A DNA stretch of 64,000 nt, taken from contig NC_018605.1 in assembly GCF_000304455.1 (NCBI RefSeq), positions 790,608 to 854,607 on the forward strand. Direction: 5' to 3'. Shown one piece after another: positions 53,442-62,706 of the stretch. The stretch comes from Cardinium endosymbiont cEper1 of Encarsia pergandiella. GTDB lineage: Bacteria > Bacteroidota > Bacteroidia > Cytophagales > Amoebophilaceae. Under the pieces are notes generated by a model. It did no database searches. It worked only from the letters and a program-made list of their open reading frames with translations, and was not told the origin of the DNA. The position numbers and the translations under genes are program-made. Each line of letters starts with the position of its first letter. The stretch's first letter is position 1.

Positions 53442-54512
53442 ATGAATAACCCATGCATGGTAAATCTTTCTTTCGTTTACGCTTTTTTGTTAAAAACAAA
53501 GCGGCAGTGGCAATGGATAATTGGGGTGGGTGTTTTAATTTGCATTATCTTATATGCGATACTGGCATTTCCTAACACACACGCACCCAATCGTTTGCTG
53601 GTGATTCCAAAGGGATGTACCCGTTACCAACTCAAAAGTAAACTAGAAAATGAAGGATATATAAAAAATGGAACCACTTTTTTATGGGCAACCTATTTAT
53701 TGAGGTATTATCCTGAAAATAGGCCTGGCCAATACAAAATAATGGCTCATATGAATAATTGGCAAATGATTAGAATGCTACGTGGTGGCATGCAACATCC
53801 CGTTAAGCTTACTTTTGCTACTGCGGCCAATAAAGCTTCCTTAATAGATCAGCTGGTCCGTCCTATAGGTATCACCAAAGCGCCACTATGGGCACTACTA
53901 AATGATGCAGAAAAGTTATCAGCCTATGGCTTTACGCGAGAAAATGTATTAACTATGTTCATTCCAGATACCTATGAAATATACTGGACGATTACAGCAG
54001 AACAGTTGATATCAAAAATCCATTTGGCTTACCAACGTTTTTGGCATACAATACGTCTGAATAAAGCGAAAAAAATAGGCTTAAGTCCAACAGATGTCTC
54101 CATTTTAGCCTCTATCGTTCAAGCAGAAACAAACGACCCACAAGAAGCTGCTAAGATTGCAGGAGTCTATTTAAATAGACTCAAACGCCATATGCCCCTT
54201 CAATCTTGTCCAATGCTTGTCTATGCGCTAAAAGAAAAGCAATGTGGTATTAAAAGAGTCTTGCAAGAGGATACCTATATGGATTCTCCCTATAATTCCT
54301 ATCGCAGAAAAGGGTTGCCACCTGGACCTATTGGTTTGCCTAGCGTGGCAATGATTGATGCAGTACTGAATTATATACCACATGATTACCTTTTCTTTTC
54401 AGCAAAAGAGGATTGGTCAGGGTTGCATTACTTTGCCTGTTCTTATACAGCACATTTAAAAAATGCCCATAAATATAGAAAAGCACTGAATAAGCTAAAA
54501 ATTATGCGTTGA
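53442..54512 (+). CDS. mltG: Endolytic transglycosylase MltG
   Basis: 356 residues from ATG 53442 (53457 also possible). One N-terminal membrane helix (about residues 28-50) anchors a periplasmic YceG domain. Catalytic-region motifs are ILASIVQAETNDPQEA (Glu of the ASIVxxET motif), YLNRLKRHMPLQSCPMLVYA and SPYNSYRRKGLPPGPIGLPS. MltG cuts nascent glycan strands and sets their length. The usual Asp after PLQS is Cys here. Together with murF and the SEDS gene it points to an active wall. Confidence 0.9.
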   Translation: MNNPCMVNLSFVYAFLLKTKRQWQWIIGVGVLICIILYAILAFPNTHAPNRLLVIPKGCTRYQLKSKLENEGYIKNGTTFLWATYLLRYYPENRPGQYKIMAHMNNWQMIRMLRGGMQHPVKLTFATAANKASLIDQLVRPIGITKAPLWALLNDAEKLSAYGFTRENVLTMFIPDTYEIYWTITAEQLISKIHLAYQRFWHTIRLNKAKKIGLSPTDVSILASIVQAETNDPQEAAKIAGVYLNRLKRHMPLQSCPMLVYALKEKQCGIKRVLQEDTYMDSPYNSYRRKGLPPGPIGLPSVAMIDAVLNYIPHDYLFFSAKEDWSGLHYFACSYTAHLKNAHKYRKALNKLKIMR

Positions 54513-54601
54513 GGCCACCCAGTATATCTTGTTCAACCCTATACCGAGCAGCTCCTTTATGGGCCTACTTTAGGCAACCATGCCAACAGATACTAGATAT
54601 A

Positions 54602-54638
54602 GTGGGTTTATAGATAGCTTTGGTATCCATAGACCCAC
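54602..54638. terminator. Strong hairpin between convergent genes
   Basis: A 14-bp stem (54602-54615 with 54625-54638) with one A-C mismatch, one G-T pair and a 9-base loop. It lies between the ends of mltG (plus) and the repeat protein (minus), where a shared bidirectional terminator is expected. It lacks a T-run on either side. Confidence 0.55.
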
Positions 54639-54702
54639 ATGTGTATGGAGCACCATTTTACATTTCCCCTATCCTACAGCGGCCATGCACAGCATAGGCC
54701 CC

Positions 54703-55440
54703 CTATTTGTCCTCCGGTAGTATATTTAGGGATAAAAAAGTGTGGGATGTCCTTTTCAGAGCATCCTTCAACTCTTCAGGAAAAGTATAAACATGATCTT
54801 CTTTATCATGTTGTATCATGGAATGGTTATCATCATGCTGAATTTGATTGTTCTCAACACGATCAGACGATTCACTAAACAAATTTGATAGTCTATCAAG
54901 TAGTATCTCATCAACAATAGAACCGTCATATTCATCTTCAAAAGAATAGGTATCAATATCTGTATCAAAGGAATGATCCCAGGCATCATCGGGAAATTCA
55001 TCTTTATGACCATCACAATCAGCCTCTTCTAACAAACCATTTGTTTGATTCGCTATAATAGAAACTTCAGCATGTTCTTTATCTATTTGGATCGATATAC
55101 TAGACGTTGCAGCATGGTGATCATCTGTTTGGATCGATACACTAGAAGTTTCAACATGTTCTTTAACATGATCTGTAACTGCTACTACTGCTGGGGGCAT
55201 CTTACTTGGAGTTGAGTCAACTACTTGTTGTATGGAACCATTATAGGCAGTCCATCTATCTTGATCGTTTTTTATAGAAGAGGAGTAACTAAAATAATCT
55301 GCTGATGGGTCATTTAATACTCTAAAATCGGGATGTAAACGATTTTGAATTGCTTTTGTACGAAAGGTATGGGCATCTTTATTACAGTTAAAAGCAAATA
55401 AAAATGTACCCATAGTAGATAAAAATAGGCTTCTGCGCAT
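54703..55440 (-). CDS. Hypothetical acidic secreted or lipoprotein-like protein with 14-residue repeats
   Basis: 245 residues from ATG 55440 (an in-frame ATG at 55485 lies before it). The N-terminus looks like a signal (MRRSLFLSTMGTFLFAFNC), with a Cys that might be lipidated, but the lipobox is imperfect. Residues 95-140 carry three 14-residue repeats (HVETSSVSIQTDDH, HAATSSISIQIDKE, HAEVSIIANQTNGL). The rest is very acidic (SFDTDIDTYSFEDEYDG). No known domain. Exported acidic repeat proteins of host-associated bacteria are often effectors or surface proteins; that is only a suggestion. Confidence 0.6.
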   Translation of the reverse strand: MRRSLFLSTMGTFLFAFNCNKDAHTFRTKAIQNRLHPDFRVLNDPSADYFSYSSSIKNDQDRWTAYNGSIQQVVDSTPSKMPPAVVAVTDHVKEHVETSSVSIQTDDHHAATSSISIQIDKEHAEVSIIANQTNGLLEEADCDGHKDEFPDDAWDHSFDTDIDTYSFEDEYDGSIVDEILLDRLSNLFSESSDRVENNQIQHDDNHSMIQHDKEDHVYTFPEELKDALKRTSHTFLSLNILPEDK

Positions 55441-56014
55441 ATTTCCTTTGCATATTAATTTTACTTTGTTTATATTACGGTGCATACGTAAATTTGTTTT
55501 GTTGTTAACAATAAAATTTTAAACCAACCCCACACAAGCTAAGGTTTTTCTAACCATCATTATGGAAATCGCATGGTGCCATTGGGTGAATAGTCCATTT
55601 GCAGTATGTAAGCTGGAATTAAAAACAAACGGATCAAAAATGTATAATATATAGCGCGCCATACAACACTGTATATAAAAGCGATTACTTGTATAAAAAG
55701 TAGGTCGCAAGCGCGCCAATAAAAAAGGTTATATTAAATTCTCCCAAATAACCTAAAAAATCTAGAAGCTTGAACTTGTGCCTGATCTTCCTAGAGTGCA
55801 CTACCTTTCATTCGAAAAGGCGACTGTTTAAATGGTATTAAAAAAAATTAGAACATACAAATTTATAGCTTTTTTCTAAATCTAAAAGCTTGCCCAGCGT
55901 TTCATAGGATGGCATAGTAGCCAACCATAACCATTGAAACAAGCCATCCAAAGGCTAACCTGATAAAATTTGTTTTAATAGCACACATATCCTTCATCCT
56001 ATTCGATTACTACC
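55441..56014. other. Intergenic region upstream of mutL
   Basis: About 570 bases without a convincing gene. It holds a hairpin, AGGTTAT / ATAACCT (55726-55732, 55748-55754), with A-runs on both sides, which on the minus strand would read as a stem followed by T6. A 66-codon minus-strand frame is present but resembles nothing. Confidence 0.4.
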
Positions 56015-57805
56015 ATGCATACCATTCACCTGCTCTCTGACTTACTGATTAATCAAATAGCAGCTGGAGAAGTAGTGCAACGCCCTGCTTCTGTAGTCAA
56101 AGAACTACTAGATAATGCAATAGATGCAGGAAGCAACAACATAAAAATTATTATAAAAGACGCTGGTAAACAACTTATTCAAGTGATTGACGATGGCATA
56201 GGAATGGATAAAGTTGATGCTCGAATGTGTTTTGAAAAGCACGCCACATCCAAGATTGCCCATACAGATGATTTATCTAAAATCCAAACCATGGGTTTTA
56301 GAGGAGAGGCGATGGCCTCTATTGCAGCAGTAGCACAGGTAGAAATGGAAACCCGCTTACACGAAGCAGCTACTGGCGTTTTCATTGCTATAGAAGGATC
56401 TAAAATCAAAAAACAAGAAGCAATTTCTACATCACCAGGCACCAAGATCAGTGTAAAAAATCTATTTTATAACGTTCCAGCACGAAGAAACTTTTTAAAA
56501 TCTAATCCAGTAGAATTCAAACATATCCTAGAAGAAGTCCAACATGCAGCACTTGCTAGAACAGAAATTGGATGGAGGCTCTACCACAATGATATAGAAA
56601 TATATAATCTATCACCAGAAAAATTAAGCCATAGAATGGTGCATCTGTTTGGCGAAAGTTATAAAAAACAGCTGATTCCCTGTAAAGAGACTACCAATAT
56701 GGTGGCAATACAAGGCTATATCGGGAAACCAGAACAAGCAAAAAAAACAAGAGGAGAACAATTTTTATTTGTAAACCAACGCTTTGTAAAAAGTCCATTT
56801 TTAAATCATGCCATTAAACATGCATACGATAGACTTTTAGCAACAGATAGTTTCCCCTTTTATGCCATCTATTTAACCATTGACCCTAAATTGATTGACA
56901 TAAATGTACACCCTACTAAAACAGAAATTAAATTTCAAGATGAAAAAGCGCTTTATGCGATTTTGCAAGCGGCGATTAAGAAAAGTTTAGCTACCCATCA
57001 TGTAGTCGATTCTTTAGATTTCGACCAAGATACCAATTTTTCTTTGCTGCGTTTTAGCAATCCTATCCAAGTACCCCCCCCCCATTCAACAAAAGAACGA
57101 AACTATACACAGTTTAAAGTAGATAAGTCTACTACATCCCTTACATCACCTAAAGATTGGCAAAGTTTATTTCCGGACCACAAAGCAGAGCCTGAAACCT
57201 TTCCTTTAAGCCAAAACGTTGGAACCGTCCATTACGAAGAAGGGGCAGGAAGAGCTGTACAACTGTATACCAGCTATATTATTGTTCAAGTACAGTCTGG
57301 TGCACTGTTAATTGATCAACAAGCCGCTCATGAACGGGTGCTGTATGACAAGTTTATGGACCACTTTCAAAATAAAAATGGTGCATCACAACAGTTACTT
57401 ATGCCAGAATATCTAAGTGTAAACGGTGTAGATTATATGGTTATATTAGAAAATAAAGCTATTTTGCGTTCATTGGGCTTTATCATTGACCCATTTGGGG
57501 AATCTACTATTATTATTCATGGCTGTCCAGCAGAACTAAAACACCATTCACCAAAGCAATTATTGGAAGGCGTAATAGAACAACTTAAATGGAACAACAA
57601 CAAGCAAAAATTAGAAACTTCAGAATGTTTTATCAGGGCATTGGCGAAAAAAGCGAGCATACCACATGGTATAAAACTAAATGGAATCGAAATAGATGCA
57701 CTGTTGGCACAACTATTTTCATCTACTAATACCATGTATACACCAGATGGAAGAAAAATATGTACCAAGTTATCAAAAGACAATTTGGTAAGTTTACTTA
57801 AATAA
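56015..57805 (+). CDS. mutL: DNA mismatch repair protein MutL
   Basis: 596 residues. The N-terminal GHKL ATPase shows IAAGEVVQRPASVVKELLDNAIDAG, VIDDGIGMD, KHATSKI and TMGFRGEAMASIAAV. The linker near residues 345-400 is followed by the C-terminal dimerisation domain (LLIDQQAAHERVLYDKFM). The QxxxxxxxxxE endonuclease motif is not evident, so it may be of the non-nicking type. A run of ten Cs lies in the linker (57074-57083), encoding Pro-Pro-Pro-His; a one-base slip would truncate the protein. Start ATG at 56015. Confidence 0.94.
   Translation: MHTIHLLSDLLINQIAAGEVVQRPASVVKELLDNAIDAGSNNIKIIIKDAGKQLIQVIDDGIGMDKVDARMCFEKHATSKIAHTDDLSKIQTMGFRGEAMASIAAVAQVEMETRLHEAATGVFIAIEGSKIKKQEAISTSPGTKISVKNLFYNVPARRNFLKSNPVEFKHILEEVQHAALARTEIGWRLYHNDIEIYNLSPEKLSHRMVHLFGESYKKQLIPCKETTNMVAIQGYIGKPEQAKKTRGEQFLFVNQRFVKSPFLNHAIKHAYDRLLATDSFPFYAIYLTIDPKLIDINVHPTKTEIKFQDEKALYAILQAAIKKSLATHHVVDSLDFDQDTNFSLLRFSNPIQVPPPHSTKERNYTQFKVDKSTTSLTSPKDWQSLFPDHKAEPETFPLSQNVGTVHYEEGAGRAVQLYTSYIIVQVQSGALLIDQQAAHERVLYDKFMDHFQNKNGASQQLLMPEYLSVNGVDYMVILENKAILRSLGFIIDPFGESTIIIHGCPAELKHHSPKQLLEGVIEQLKWNNNKQKLETSECFIRALAKKASIPHGIKLNGIEIDALLAQLFSSTNTMYTPDGRKICTKLSKDNLVSLLK
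57074..57083 (+). repeat. Poly-C tract (10) inside mutL
   Basis: Ten consecutive Cs in an otherwise AT-rich genome, in the linker of mutL. Such tracts are prone to slippage. Confidence 0.9.
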
Positions 57806-57812
57806 CCGCTGC

Positions 57813-59156
57813 ATGGTATCCACCGATGTCAATAGTGGTCAACCAATTACTACATACGATCCTATGCGTTATAGAAACATTGATACAAATCTATTCATAA
57901 AGAATAGAAAAAAATTAGAACCCTATCTTGATCCCAATAGCTTAGTAGTATTGCATGCCAATGATTTGATGGCCAAAAATACAGATGGAACGATGCCATT
58001 TGTGCAAAATAGTGATCTTTTTTATCTTTCTGGCATTGACCAAGAAGAGACTATTCTACTGCTGTATCCAGATGCCATTAAAAAGGAATGGAAAGAAATT
58101 TTATTTATCAAAGAAACCAATCCGGTAGTGGCTGTTTGGGAAGGAAGCAAATATACTAAAGAAGAAGCAAGTCGTGTAAGTGGGATTGTGACGGTGCACT
58201 GGTTGAGTGAATTTAAGCGAATTTTTCATACGTTAATGGGTTTGGCCCATCATCTATACCTTAATACGAATGAACATCCAAGGGCAAACTTCCCTATAGC
58301 CACTAGAGACAGACGTTTTATTCGCTGGTGCCAGCACCACTACCCCTTGCATGCATATGCGCGGCTAGCGCCGATTATGCAAAAACTACGTGGCATAAAA
58401 GACGAGATAGAAATTGCCCTTATACAAACGGCTTGTGATATTACAGCGGCTGGGTTTCTATCTACTATACCAATGGTCCATCCTGGATTAATGGAGTATG
58501 AAATAGAAGCATTGTTCTCATATGAGTTTCTTCGAAGGGGTTCAAGGGGGTTTGCTTATGACCCTATTATTGCCAGTGGTGCAGATAGTTGCATTTTACA
58601 CTATACCAAGAATGATAAGCCTTGCCCACCAGGCGAATTGTTATTGATGGATATAGGTGCAGAATATGCTAATTATGCTGCTGATATAACACGCGTTATA
58701 CCTATTGATGGGAAATTTACAGCCAGACAACGAAAAGTATATAATAGTGTACTGCGTATATTACAAGCTGCAGAAGGGCTGTTGCGGCCAGGGCTATCTT
58801 TTTCAGATTATCATAACGCAATTGGTGGGTGGGTAGAAGAGGAACTGGTTGCACTCAACCTTATAAAGACTGCAGATATTAAAAACCAGCCTAAAGGCGC
58901 ACCAGCTTACAGAAAATATTTTATGCATGGCATCTCACATCATCTTGGACTAAGCACGCATGACCTAGGCGATACCCATGGCACTATGCTACCAAATATG
59001 GTTTTAACAATAGAACCAGGTATTTATATTAAGGAAGAAAAGATAGGTATACGGCTAGAAAATAATGTTGTGATCACAACAGATGGCGTGCAAAACTTAA
59101 CACAAAACATTCCTATAGAAGCGGAAGCCATAGAGGCATTAATGTCTAAAAAGTAA
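57813..59156 (+). CDS. pepP: Xaa-Pro aminopeptidase (PepP-like)
   Basis: 447 residues, M24 family. Removes N-terminal residues linked to Pro. The creatinase-like N-terminal domain begins MRYRNIDTNLFIKNRKKL; this is at the second ATG (57864), which may be the real start. Metal-site motifs are LLMDIGAEYANYAADITRV (two Asp), HGISHHLGLSTHD (His), TIEPGIYI (Glu) and IRLENNVVIT (Glu). Its first ATG is 7 bases after mutL, so the two are probably co-transcribed. Confidence 0.92.
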   Translation: MVSTDVNSGQPITTYDPMRYRNIDTNLFIKNRKKLEPYLDPNSLVVLHANDLMAKNTDGTMPFVQNSDLFYLSGIDQEETILLLYPDAIKKEWKEILFIKETNPVVAVWEGSKYTKEEASRVSGIVTVHWLSEFKRIFHTLMGLAHHLYLNTNEHPRANFPIATRDRRFIRWCQHHYPLHAYARLAPIMQKLRGIKDEIEIALIQTACDITAAGFLSTIPMVHPGLMEYEIEALFSYEFLRRGSRGFAYDPIIASGADSCILHYTKNDKPCPPGELLLMDIGAEYANYAADITRVIPIDGKFTARQRKVYNSVLRILQAAEGLLRPGLSFSDYHNAIGGWVEEELVALNLIKTADIKNQPKGAPAYRKYFMHGISHHLGLSTHDLGDTHGTMLPNMVLTIEPGIYIKEEKIGIRLENNVVITTDGVQNLTQNIPIEAEAIEALMSKK

Positions 59157-59507
59157 ATTATAAAGCAATCATAAAAATCCTATATTAGGCTTTGTTTTGA
59201 TAAGAAAGCAGCATACAATATGCTTCTACTAATCTGTTCTGCAAGTTAGCCAATTAGCATCTCCCCCTACTCCATCTAATAAAACGCACTTTTTGCTTAG
59301 CTTACAGAACAGACTGACCTACAAGAACCTTTAGGTATTACGACTTCTTGCTTGCGCTACCTGCGTCTTGATCTTATCTGCGTCACTACCATAGCGCTGC
59401 CTATTGATATGGTCCCTTACCATACCGCGCAGCTTTGCACCAAGTTGCTTACTGATTACACAGCTATCTTGAACTTCATCAATTTCGTGAACGATAGTAA
59501 CAAGCTG
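59157..59507. other. Region before the IS array, with possible Rpn-gene remnant
   Basis: 350 bases. The second half (59301-59507) is open in one frame that, when joined across the IS array to 62711, reads on as NDSNKLNKDNLPAP. It is probably the upstream part of the interrupted gene. The first half shows nothing. Confidence 0.45.
59301..59507 (+). pseudogene. Possible 5' fragment of interrupted Rpn/PD-(D/E)XK family gene
   Basis: 69 codons open to the IS boundary, ending NFINFVNDSNKL. There is no clear start or catalytic motif, and the frame is preceded by a stop. The main support is that its last codons (AAG CTG) fit the right fragment (CTG AAT AAG) through a shared CTG at the insertion point. 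Confidence 0.4.
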
Positions 59508-59594
59508 TATAGTGGACCGAAAAAATCGGACAGAAAATTAGATACTTTGTTTCGTATTGTACTAGTTTTATTGTTTCACAAACGAGTTTATAAA

Positions 59595-60038
59595 ATGGGA
59601 AGAAAAAAGGTTAGAAAGTTTAGTTCAGTAGAGAAGACTAAAATAGTCTTAGATTTATTAAAAGAAGAATTGACGTTAGTAGAGTTATCGTCCAAGTATG
59701 GAGTAACTAGCAAAACACTTCAAAATTGGAAACATCAGTTTATGGAGCATGCTTATTTAGCTTTTGATCCATCCAAAGTTGTTAGTGCATACAAAGATGA
59801 AATAGCTCATTTAAAGGATGAAAATGATTCCTTAGCCAAGACATTAGGTAAAACTACAGTTGAGCGGGACTGGGCAGTGGGAAAGCTAAAGAGCTTGGAC
59901 TTATTAAGTAAAAAAGGTCTTGTCGAATCCAAGCTTACTCATTTACCTAAGGCAAGACAATGTAAATTATTATCGATTAATCGTTCTTTTTTATATTATA
60001 AATCTAGTATAGAAGATAGTTTTAATAAGGAGCTATAG
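59595..60038 (+). pseudogene. Truncated IS3-family transposase (left part, copy 1)
   Basis: 147 codons from ATG 59595 with the N-terminal helix-turn-helix (LVELSSKYGVTSKTLQNWK) and coiled coil, cut at FNKEL by the next IS end. No DDE domain. Such OrfA-like products can act as repressors. Confidence 0.8.
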
Positions 60039-60120
60039 TGGACCGAAAAAATCGGACAGAAAATTAGATACTTTGTTTCGTATTGTACTAGTTTTATTGT
60101 TTCACAAACGAGTTTATAAA

Positions 60121-60564
60121 ATGGGAAGAAAAAAGGTTAGAAAGTTTAGTTCAGTAGAGAAGACTAAAATAGTCTTAGATTTATTAAAAGAAGAATTGAC
60201 GTTAGTAGAGTTATCGTCCAAGTATGGAGTAACTAGCAAAACACTTCAAAATTGGAAACATCAGTTTATGGAGCATGCTTATTTAGCTTTTGATCCATCC
60301 AAAGTTGTTAGTGCATACAAAGATGAAATAGCTCATTTAAAGGATGAAAATGATTCCTTAGCCAAGACATTAGGTAAAACTACAGTTGAGCGGGACTGGG
60401 CAGTGGGAAAGCTAAAGAGCTTGGACTTATTAAGTAAAAAAGGTCTTGTCGAATCCAAGCTTACTCATTTACCTAAGGCAAGACAATGTAAATTATTATC
60501 GATTAATCGTTCTTTTTTATATTATAAATCTAGTATAGAAGATAGTTTTAATAAGGAGCTATAG
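60121..60564 (+). pseudogene. Truncated IS3-family transposase (left part, copy 2)
   Basis: Identical at the protein level to the copy at 59595-60038 and cut at exactly the same base. Same helix-turn-helix and coiled coil, no catalytic domain. Confidence 0.8.
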
Positions 60565-61894
60565 TGGACCGAAAAAATCGGACAGAAAATTAGATACTTT
60601 GTTTCGTATTGTACTAGTTTTATTGTTTCACAAACGAGTTTATAAAATGGGAAGAAAAAAGGTTAGAAAGTTTAGTTCAGTAGAGAAGACTAAAATAGTC
60701 TTAGATTTATTAAAAGAAGAATTGACGTTAGTAGAGTTATCGTCCAAGTATGGAGTAACTAGCAAAACACTTCAAAATTGGAAACATCAGTTTATGGAGC
60801 ATGCTTATTTAGCTTTTGATCCATCCAAAGTTGTTAGTGCATACAAAGATGAAATAGCTCATTTAAAGGATGAAAATGATTCCTTAGCCAAGACATTAGG
60901 TAAAACTACAGTTGAGCGGGACTGGGCAGTGGGAAAGCTAAAGAGCTTGGACTTATTAAGTAAAAAAGGTCTTGTCGAATCCAAGCTTACTCATTTACCT
61001 AAGGCAAGACAATGTAAATTATTATCGATTAATCGTTCTTTTTTATATTATAAATCTAGTATAGAAGATAGTTTTAATAAGGAGCTTATCAATAAAATAG
61101 CTGATATTTATATCGATCATCCAGAATACGGATACCGTTATATATATAACCAGTTATTAGAAGATGGTTTGTCTATAGGAAAAAATCGTGTGCTACATTA
61201 TATGCGTAGAATGGGCTTATGTGCTGTTTATCCGCGTAAAAAAGTTTTTACTTCTTTTAAGTCTTCTAAATATAAAGCACATGGTTATTTACTAGATAAG
61301 TATTGGTTTTCCTCTGGTCAGACCAGGCGTCTTTATGTACCTAAATCAAATCAGGTTTGGAGCGGGGATATAACTTATATTAAAACTAATAATGGATTTA
61401 TCTATTTTGCAGCTATAATAGACTGGCATAGTAAGGCTATATTGAGCTATAAAGTATCTAACAGTATGGATACAACACTTGTAACAGATATTTTAGAAGA
61501 AGCTCTTAGCAAATATCCTGCTCCAGAGTACTTTAATAGCGATCATGGAAGTCAATATACCAGTCATGGTCACATACAATTGTTAAAAAAGTATGGTATT
61601 AAAATATCAATGAATGGGCAAGGTAGAAGTATTGATAATGTAGTTATAGAGCGTTTTTTTAGAACAATAAAATATAACTGCTTGTTTATAAATGACTTTA
61701 AAAATATTAAAGAGATTAAACAGGGCATTAACGATTACATGCATAAATATAATTACAACAGATTTCATTCTAGTATTAAATATCAAAAACCTATGAACGT
61801 CTATCTTACACATGTAAAAAATCAATACGCTAAAGCAGAAATAACACGGAAACAAAATTTATAAAACTTTGTCCGATTTTTTCGGTCCACTATA
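60560..61894 (+). mobile_element. Complete IS3-family element
   Basis: 1335 bp with matching inverted ends (left TATAGTGGACCGAAAAAATC, right its inverse). Flanked by AGC on both sides, a 3-base target duplication in line with IS150-type elements. Contains one full transposase gene. Confidence 0.88.
60647..61864 (+). CDS. IS3-family transposase, single frame
   Basis: 405 residues from ATG 60647 (a TTG at 60599 lies upstream). Residues 1-90 are the OrfA-like helix-turn-helix and coiled coil; the rest is the OrfB-like part with HTH_21 (YRYIYNQLLEDGLSIGKNRV) and the DDE integrase: VWSGDITYIKTNN (Asp), NSDHGSQYTS (Asp), NVVIERFFRTIK (Glu). In most IS3 elements OrfA and OrfB are in different frames joined by programmed frameshifting; here they are one continuous frame. 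The enzyme looks intact. Confidence 0.9.
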   Translation: MGRKKVRKFSSVEKTKIVLDLLKEELTLVELSSKYGVTSKTLQNWKHQFMEHAYLAFDPSKVVSAYKDEIAHLKDENDSLAKTLGKTTVERDWAVGKLKSLDLLSKKGLVESKLTHLPKARQCKLLSINRSFLYYKSSIEDSFNKELINKIADIYIDHPEYGYRYIYNQLLEDGLSIGKNRVLHYMRRMGLCAVYPRKKVFTSFKSSKYKAHGYLLDKYWFSSGQTRRLYVPKSNQVWSGDITYIKTNNGFIYFAAIIDWHSKAILSYKVSNSMDTTLVTDILEEALSKYPAPEYFNSDHGSQYTSHGHIQLLKKYGIKISMNGQGRSIDNVVIERFFRTIKYNCLFINDFKNIKEIKQGINDYMHKYNYNRFHSSIKYQKPMNVYLTHVKNQYAKAEITRKQNL

Positions 61895-62676
61895 AGCTTA
61901 TCAATAAAATAGCTGATATTTATATCGATCATCCAGAATACGGATACCGTTATATATATAACCAGTTATTAGAAGATGGTTTGTCTATAGGAAAAAATCG
62001 TGTGCTACATTATATGCGTAGAATGGGCTTATGTGCTGTTTATCCGCGTAAAAAAGTTTTTACTTCTTTTAAGTCTTCTAAATATAAAGCACATGGTTAT
62101 TTACTAGATAAGTATTGGTTTTCCTCTGGTCAGACCAGGCGTCTTTATGTACCTAAATCAAATCAGGTTTGGAGCGGGGATATAACTTATATTAAAACTA
62201 ATAATGGATTTATCTATTTTGCAGCTATAATAGACTGGCATAGTAAGGCTATATTGAGCTATAAAGTATCTAACAGTATGGATACAACACTTGTAACAGA
62301 TATTTTAGAAGAAGCTCTTAGCAAATATCCTGCTCCAGAGTACTTTAATAGCGATCATGGAAGTCAATATACCAGTCATGGTCACATACAATTGTTAAAA
62401 AAGTATGGTATTAAAATATCAATGAATGGGCAAGGTAGAAGTATTGATAATGTAGTTATAGAGCGTTTTTTTAGAACAATAAAATATAACTGCTTGTTTA
62501 TAAATGACTTTAAAAATATTAAAGAGATTAAACAGGGCATTAACGATTACATGCATAAATATAATTACAAAAGATTTCATTCTAGTATTAAATATCAAAA
62601 ACCTATGAACGTCTATCTTACACATGTAAAAAATCAATACGCTAAAGCAGAAATAACACGGAAACAAAATTTATAA
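61895..62676 (+). pseudogene. 3' part of IS3-family transposase
   Basis: Right-hand part of the interrupted outer transposase, from INKIADIYIDHPEYGYRY onward, with all three catalytic residues but no N-terminus. One difference from the full copy is visible: YNYKRFH here against YNYNRFH in the intact gene. Confidence 0.82.
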
Positions 62677-62706
62677 AACTTTGTCCGATTTTTTCGGTCC
62701 ACTATA

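Larger units (their letters stand above)
59508..62706 (+). mobile_element. Nested IS3-family array
   Basis: Four blocks of one IS3-type element: a left part of 526 bp (59508-60033), the same 526 bp again (60034-60559), a complete copy of 1335 bp (60560-61894), and the missing right part of 812 bp (61895-62706). 526 + 812 minus a 3-base target duplication (AGC) equals 1335, so the full copy sits inside another copy of itself. The outer ends are TATAGTGGACCG and its inverted form CGGTCCACTATA. The whole array lies in an Rpn-type gene. Confidence 0.88.

Noticed and set aside
55519-55719. Minus-strand frame of 66 codons before mutL
   Set aside because: Resembles no family, has no promoter or neighbours that support it, and could be chance.
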